Shown in pieces: positions 12,960 to 16,291 of a DNA stretch of 16,291 nt. Numbering within the stretch: position 1 is the stretch's first letter; every line of letters starts with the position of its first letter. The DNA comes from an uncultured Bacillota bacterium (GTDB lineage: Bacteria; Bacillota; Clostridia; Peptostreptococcales; Anaerovoracaceae). The notes under the pieces were generated by a model, which saw only the letters and a list, made by a program, of their open reading frames with translations, did no database searches and was not told the origin of the DNA. The position numbers and the translations under genes are program-made. The DNA is taken from positions 1-16,291 of the forward strand of contig CAMNNV010000009.1 in assembly GCA_946546075.1 (NCBI GenBank), read 5' to 3'.

Positions 12960-13484
12960 CTATACGAATCTTACGTAGTCTTCCTTTCTTGGTGCTGCTT
13001 CCTTCTTGCCTTCCGCTTTACCGTATCCCAGGATGACGTTTCCCATGCCCTGATAGTTCTCAGGAATGCCCCATGCCTTCTTATAGGCCTGGCCCTGTTC
13101 TGTCTCAAAAGCTTCGTCGGCTCTCCAGATATAGCAGGAGTCCACACCGACTGCGTTGGCACCGTTCAGAAGGTTTCCGATGACCAGGTTGGCGTCAGCT
13201 GCCCCCAGAAGGCTGTCTTTCTTACCGAATACTACGATGAGCGTCGGTGCTCCATAAAAAGGAGTGCCGTAAGGGTTTCCCATAACTGCGCCGTTCATCT
13301 TCTCGAGATCTCTGATGGTTTCTTTATCCTGAACGACTACCATGATCGGTGACTGAAGACCTCTTGCCGTAGGCGCGTATTTGCCTGCTTCCAGTATCGC
13401 ATCGAGTTCTTCCTTCTTGATCTGCTGTTCTTCATATGCTCTGCATGCTCTTCTCGTGAGCAGATTATTTAATGCTTCGTTCAT
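12960..13484 (-). CDS. Nitroreductase-family flavoprotein
   Basis: FMN-dependent oxidoreductase using NAD(P)H. The 174-residue length is at the short end for the family. Recognisable parts are RRACRAYEEQQIKKEELDAI (11-30), which corresponds to the FMN-phosphate-binding RRSxRxF segment with Cys14 in place of the usual hydrophobic or small residue, APTARGLQSP (37-46), and LLNGANAVGVDSCYIWRADE (105-124), the conserved cofactor-contacting helix and strand. ILGYGKAEGKKEAAPRK near the end is the usual C-terminal pattern. The ATG at 13484 follows GGAGG by seven bases. It heads the unit with the HD protein and CxxCxC protein. The physiological substrate is unknown. Confidence 0.9.
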   Translation of the reverse strand: MNEALNNLLTRRACRAYEEQQIKKEELDAILEAGKYAPTARGLQSPIMVVVQDKETIRDLEKMNGAVMGNPYGTPFYGAPTLIVVFGKKDSLLGAADANLVIGNLLNGANAVGVDSCYIWRADEAFETEQGQAYKKAWGIPENYQGMGNVILGYGKAEGKKEAAPRKEDYVRFV

Positions 13485-13503
13485 TTTTGTTCCTCCGTTC
13501 TAA

Positions 13504-13531
13504 ATTATCACACAATGCTATTATCCAACAA
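13504..13531 (-). promoter_or_regulatory. Candidate promoter of the nitroreductase operon
   Basis: TTGTTG (13531-13526), 16-base spacer, GATAAT (13509-13504). It lies between the ADP-ribosylglycohydrolase stop and the nitroreductase start, where no terminator is evident. Confidence 0.5.
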
Positions 13532-13555
13532 TTCATCACGGATGTCGAATGGAAT

Positions 13556-14359
13556 TTAGTCCTGATCCATAAATTTGTCACGGAAAGCATCGATCACTTC
13601 CTGCATATCCTCCGGAATGAATTCTTTTGCTTCGTAAATGATCTGTCCCGGTATACCGAAATACGCTTCCGCGATGGCACCGGCTATGGCCGCCTGGGTA
13701 TCCGAATCTCCTCCAAGAGAAACGGCATTTCTTACGGTATCCTCATAGTCCCTTCCTTCCAGAAAAGCGATAATGGCTTCCGGTACAGAGCCCTGACACG
13801 TCACATCGAAGGAATAGCCCGGCCTGATCTCATCGAGACTTCTGCAAAGGTCGTAGCCGAACTCTTCCTCTACGTACTCCCGGATATCATCCTTGCCCGA
13901 TCCTTTGCGCGCCATGAATATCGCGGCTGCTGCAGCCTCGGCACCTTTGATGCCCTCCGGGTGATCGTGGGTCGGCAGAGCCGTGAGCCTGGCGATTCTT
14001 CTCGTCTCCTCCAAAGAATCCGCGGCCCATCCTGCTGCCGATACTCTCATGGCAGAGCCGTTGCCGTAGCTTCCGTAGGCCTCCGGGCTGTCCTCGCCCA
14101 GCCACTGGCGGAATCTGCCGCCGTATCCTGCGTGAGGATACTTATTTCCCCACGCCCTGTAGCTCTCTGTAAACTCTTTTATGAATCTCTCATCATCCCA
14201 AGTCCCAAAATCTTTTAGCAAGACTTCAGCTGCTGCGATGGTCATGACGGAATCGTCCGTCACCCTGCATTTTCTGTGGAACAGCCTGAAATCCTTCTTT
14301 TTGATTGGAGCAAATTCATGTCTGCTGCCTGCGATATCTCCTATAACAGCTCCGTACAT
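13556..14359 (-). CDS. ADP-ribosylglycohydrolase (DraG/ARH family)
   Basis: Removes ADP-ribose from modified proteins or small molecules using two magnesium ions. The 267-residue protein has the family landmarks: GAVIGDIAGSRHEF (3-16), the metal-binding TDDSVMT (34-40), GNGSAMRVSAAGW (99-111), HPEGIKGAEAAA (133-144) and SLGGDSDTQAAIAGAIAEAY (214-233), in which Asp218 and Asp220 complete the metal site. Target specificity (arginine, serine, nucleic acid or free derivative) is not readable. ATG 14359 follows GGGGAGG by five bases. It lies 16 bases after the vWA gene and downstream of a macrodomain gene, so two ADP-ribose-directed enzymes are in one unit. Confidence 0.92.
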   Translation of the reverse strand: MYGAVIGDIAGSRHEFAPIKKKDFRLFHRKCRVTDDSVMTIAAAEVLLKDFGTWDDERFIKEFTESYRAWGNKYPHAGYGGRFRQWLGEDSPEAYGSYGNGSAMRVSAAGWAADSLEETRRIARLTALPTHDHPEGIKGAEAAAAAIFMARKGSGKDDIREYVEEEFGYDLCRSLDEIRPGYSFDVTCQGSVPEAIIAFLEGRDYEDTVRNAVSLGGDSDTQAAIAGAIAEAYFGIPGQIIYEAKEFIPEDMQEVIDAFRDKFMDQD

Positions 14360-14375
14360 TTCATCCTCCCCCTTC

Positions 14376-15029
14376 TTATTTTCTCTTTTCGTAATCCTCT
14401 CTCACATCGTCGAGGTAATCCATACAGAATTCGTCCGTACTTCTGACACATTTCATGATCCCCGATACTGCCTCGTAATTCGCTTCGATCCCTCTGCTGT
14501 CGTTGTGGAATCTGGCTGCTCTCGATGCTTTGATACCGATGCGGCCGGCAGCAGCTACTGCGTCCATATTGGCGCCCAGGAATATGAATTCCCAACCGAA
14601 CTTTTCCTGCTGGCGCTTGATCATGCGCTTGACTTTATCGTAGCTGTAGATGACGCTGGAATTCTCCATGCCATCCGTAGTGATCACGAAGAGTGTCTTC
14701 TCCGGCCGGTCTTCTTCTCTCGCATACTTGTGGACGTTGCCGATGTGATGGATCGCGCCGCCGACGGCATCCAGCAGTGCCGTGGATCCTCTCACGTAGT
14801 ACGTATCTGTATCGAGTTCCTTCACATCATCCAGATGCACTCTGTCGTGGACCACTTCCGTCTCATGGTCGAACAGTACCGTAGACCAGATCACGTTTCC
14901 TTCCTTTTCTGCCTGCTGCTTTGCCAGTGTTGAGTTGAATCCGCCTATGGTGTCTGCTTCCAGACCGCTCATGGATCCGCTTCTGTCGAGAATGAATACA
15001 ACTTCCAGTTTGATCTTATTATCCTTCAT
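14376..15029 (-). CDS. vWA-domain protein
   Basis: A 217-residue protein that is almost wholly a von Willebrand factor A domain. The metal-ion-dependent adhesion site is complete: DRSGS (15-19), Thr83 in RGSTALLD (80-87) and Asp119 in VITTDGMEN (115-123). There is no signal peptide or membrane segment, so it probably acts in the cytosol as a metal-dependent protein-binding adaptor. It is similar in style to vWA proteins of tellurite-resistance-type clusters, but no TerD gene is seen. The ATG at 15029 follows AGGAGG by seven bases. It sits between the macrodomain gene (90-base gap) and the ADP-ribosylglycohydrolase gene (16-base gap), suggesting a shared process. Confidence 0.9.
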   Translation of the reverse strand: MKDNKIKLEVVFILDRSGSMSGLEADTIGGFNSTLAKQQAEKEGNVIWSTVLFDHETEVVHDRVHLDDVKELDTDTYYVRGSTALLDAVGGAIHHIGNVHKYAREEDRPEKTLFVITTDGMENSSVIYSYDKVKRMIKRQQEKFGWEFIFLGANMDAVAAAGRIGIKASRAARFHNDSRGIEANYEAVSGIMKCVRSTDEFCMDYLDDVREDYEKRK

Positions 15030-15119
15030 TTTTCCGCCTCCTTTGGTTCACTGCTTTATCTTATGGTCACATGATAGCAGGCGGCGGAGCCGGATAGGTC
15101 GCCTGGGATGCGACAATTG

Positions 15120-16220
15120 TTATCCACCCAGAATATCCTGACCGTAGTCGAACAGGATGCAGTTGATCTCATAGATGTCGTATTCCTTGTTGTTGATACA
15201 GTACTCGATGATTGTATCCGAGATATTGCTCGGTGAGAGGGCCAGCCCTGCACGCCCCAGAAGATCCTTTGTCTCATCCAGGGAAAGTTCCAGAGCCAGC
15301 GCCAGCGCCAGTACCGTCTTCTTTTTTGGAGTATAGTTCACGTTGCCCCGTATCTTAGAGAACAGTTTTCGGTCGATGTTCGCCTTCTTATATACTTCGG
15401 GATCTTTGAGCCCGCGTCTGTCTATGAGCATGAAAAGGTATTCCTGGAAGGTCTTGTCCAGATGTGCGAGCCTGTCATCGAGCGTCTGCTTCTTACTTAA
15501 ATAAAAGACCTTTTCTTCTGCATCCTCTGAAGCTTCCGCATCTAAAAGATGTTCTACATACGAAGAACCGGTGATTCCAAACGCCCTTCTTTCCTCTTCT
15601 GCCAGAAGTTCCCTTCGTCTTCTCTTGTAGCCTTTGCTTTCGGTATTGATGGCACTGCTCTCTACACTTCCATATGTATACGGGAACGGAACGACATCCT
15701 TCTCCTCGATGAAGGCCCGGATATCATTGAAGAGTTTGCCGGACACCTGGAAGGATTCTTCATCGTACACCACCAGGATCACATCGATCTCGTGATCCAG
15801 GATGAAACTGCTGATCTCCCTTACGGCGATGCGAAGTGCCTCATCCTTTGGGAACCCGTAGGAACCTGTGGCTATAAGAGGAAACGCTACAGACTCGCAG
15901 CCGAGTTCATCTGCGATGGCAAGAGAATTCCGGTAGCAGTTTGCTACGGTTTCCCGTTCACCGCTATGTCCCCCTCTCCATACCGGACCTATGGTATGGA
16001 TGATATAGGTGGCATCCAGCCCGAAGGCCGGCGTATAAGCTGCCTGTCCGCGATTCATACGCCCGATCTTGGCTCTGGCAGCGAGAAGAGAATCCCATCC
16101 TGCTGCCTCGTATATGCATTTATCCACGCCGGCACCTACCGCCACAGCCGGGTTTGCTGTATTGACGATGGCATCGGCCCTGACCTTGGTGATATCGTTT
16201 CTGATGATCTCAAAAGACAT
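15120..16220 (-). CDS. Macrodomain protein with C-terminal helical (HTH-like) domain
   Basis: The N-terminal about 175 residues form a macrodomain that binds or hydrolyses ADP-ribose: NDITKVRADAIVNTANP (8-24), GAGVDKCIYEAAG (29-41), ARAKIGRMNRGQAAYT (48-63), HTIGPVW (75-81) and PLIATGSYGFP (114-124). A charged linker with KRRRREL (199-205) follows. The C-terminal domain (about 245-366) is all helical with YKKANIDRKLFSKIRGN (277-293) and ALALALELSLDETKDLLGRAG (305-325), a pattern close to XRE-type helix-turn-helix domains and seen fused to macrodomains in Clostridia. ATG 16220 follows AAAGGAGG (16229-16236) at eight bases; the GTG at 16226 is too close to that site. It may sense ADP-ribose and control transcription, or be an effector with a partner-binding tail. 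Confidence 0.88.
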   Translation of the reverse strand: MSFEIIRNDITKVRADAIVNTANPAVAVGAGVDKCIYEAAGWDSLLAARAKIGRMNRGQAAYTPAFGLDATYIIHTIGPVWRGGHSGERETVANCYRNSLAIADELGCESVAFPLIATGSYGFPKDEALRIAVREISSFILDHEIDVILVVYDEESFQVSGKLFNDIRAFIEEKDVVPFPYTYGSVESSAINTESKGYKRRRRELLAEEERRAFGITGSSYVEHLLDAEASEDAEEKVFYLSKKQTLDDRLAHLDKTFQEYLFMLIDRRGLKDPEVYKKANIDRKLFSKIRGNVNYTPKKKTVLALALALELSLDETKDLLGRAGLALSPSNISDTIIEYCINNKEYDIYEINCILFDYGQDILGG

Positions 16221-16242
16221 ATGCACTTCCTCCTTTGGTTTG

Positions 16243-16251
16243 ATTATATCA
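16243..16251 (-). promoter_or_regulatory. Extended -10 promoter before the macrodomain gene
   Basis: TGATATAAT on the minus strand is a perfect TATAAT with an extended TG; the -35 region is only T-rich (TTTTTG at 16 bases). The start site would fall close to the Shine-Dalgarno sequence, giving a very short leader. Confidence 0.4.
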
Positions 16252-16291
16252 TCCAGGTCAATACCAAAAAGAGGTCTCAGCTGAAAAGCCG

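Noticed and set aside
14181..14933. 250-codon plus-strand frame across the ADP-ribosylglycohydrolase and vWA genes
   Set aside because: It crosses two well-supported minus-strand genes, lacks a ribosome site and has a low-complexity, unfamily-like product.
15030..15119. Terminator between macrodomain and vWA genes
   Set aside because: Only a 5-bp stem (GTCGC/GCGAC) without a T-run is present, so cotranscription is more likely.

Overview
The window looks like a stretch of chromosome from an anaerobic member of the Clostridia (Bacillota). The strongest pointers are the SCIFF peptide with its radical SAM maturase, the bcd-etfB-etfA operon for crotonyl-CoA/butyryl-CoA chemistry, AGGAGG-type ribosome binding sites before nearly every gene, and consensus sigma-A promoters. 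Base composition is fairly balanced. I cannot name the genus. All genes except the scfA-scfB pair are on the minus strand.

Layout from left to right. (1) 1-1305: a folate repair enzyme (5-formyl-THF cyclo-ligase) followed by larB (nickel-pincer cofactor synthesis), which runs to the window edge. (2) 1306-3119: a divergent promoter region, the SCIFF peptide gene scfA, an attenuator-like hairpin and the maturase scfB. The SCIFF peptide here has Ser at both positions (32 and 37) that carry the thioether donor Cys and acceptor Thr in characterised homologues, although the maturase looks intact. (3) 3120-6851: a sugar O-acetyltransferase, then the bcd-etfB-etfA operon, driven by a perfect TTGACA-N17-TATAAT promoter and closed by a strong terminator. 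(4) 6852-7234: AT-rich intergenic DNA with palindromes and a terminator. (5) 7235-9319: an operon of a divergent DprA/SLOG-type protein, a small membrane protein and a WYL-domain regulator; its promoter -10 box is flanked by an 8-bp inverted repeat.

(6) 9331-11982: the most striking unit. A small GxxxG-rich membrane protein, a P1B-type ATPase without CPx metal motif and with an arginine-rich N-terminal stretch, and a previously easy-to-miss 26-codon ORF overlapping the ATPase stop by ATGA. Architecture matches the ferrosome (FezA-FezB) iron-storage organelle operons of anaerobes. The promoter region carries two copies of a GTTA-N8-TAAC dyad and a GC-rich hairpin at the expected mRNA 5' end. 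(7) 11985-13531: a nitroreductase, an HD-domain nucleotidase-like protein and a small CxxCxC protein, apparently one operon. (8) 13556-16251: an ADP-ribose-centred cluster of macrodomain protein (fused to a C-terminal helical/HTH-like domain), vWA-domain protein and ADP-ribosylglycohydrolase.

Start codons were moved inward from the longest reading frame for five genes (WYL regulator, DprA-like, FezA-like, CxxCxC protein, macrodomain protein) because a good Shine-Dalgarno sequence lies at the correct distance from an internal ATG. No tRNA, rRNA, CRISPR array, insertion sequence or phage gene was seen.
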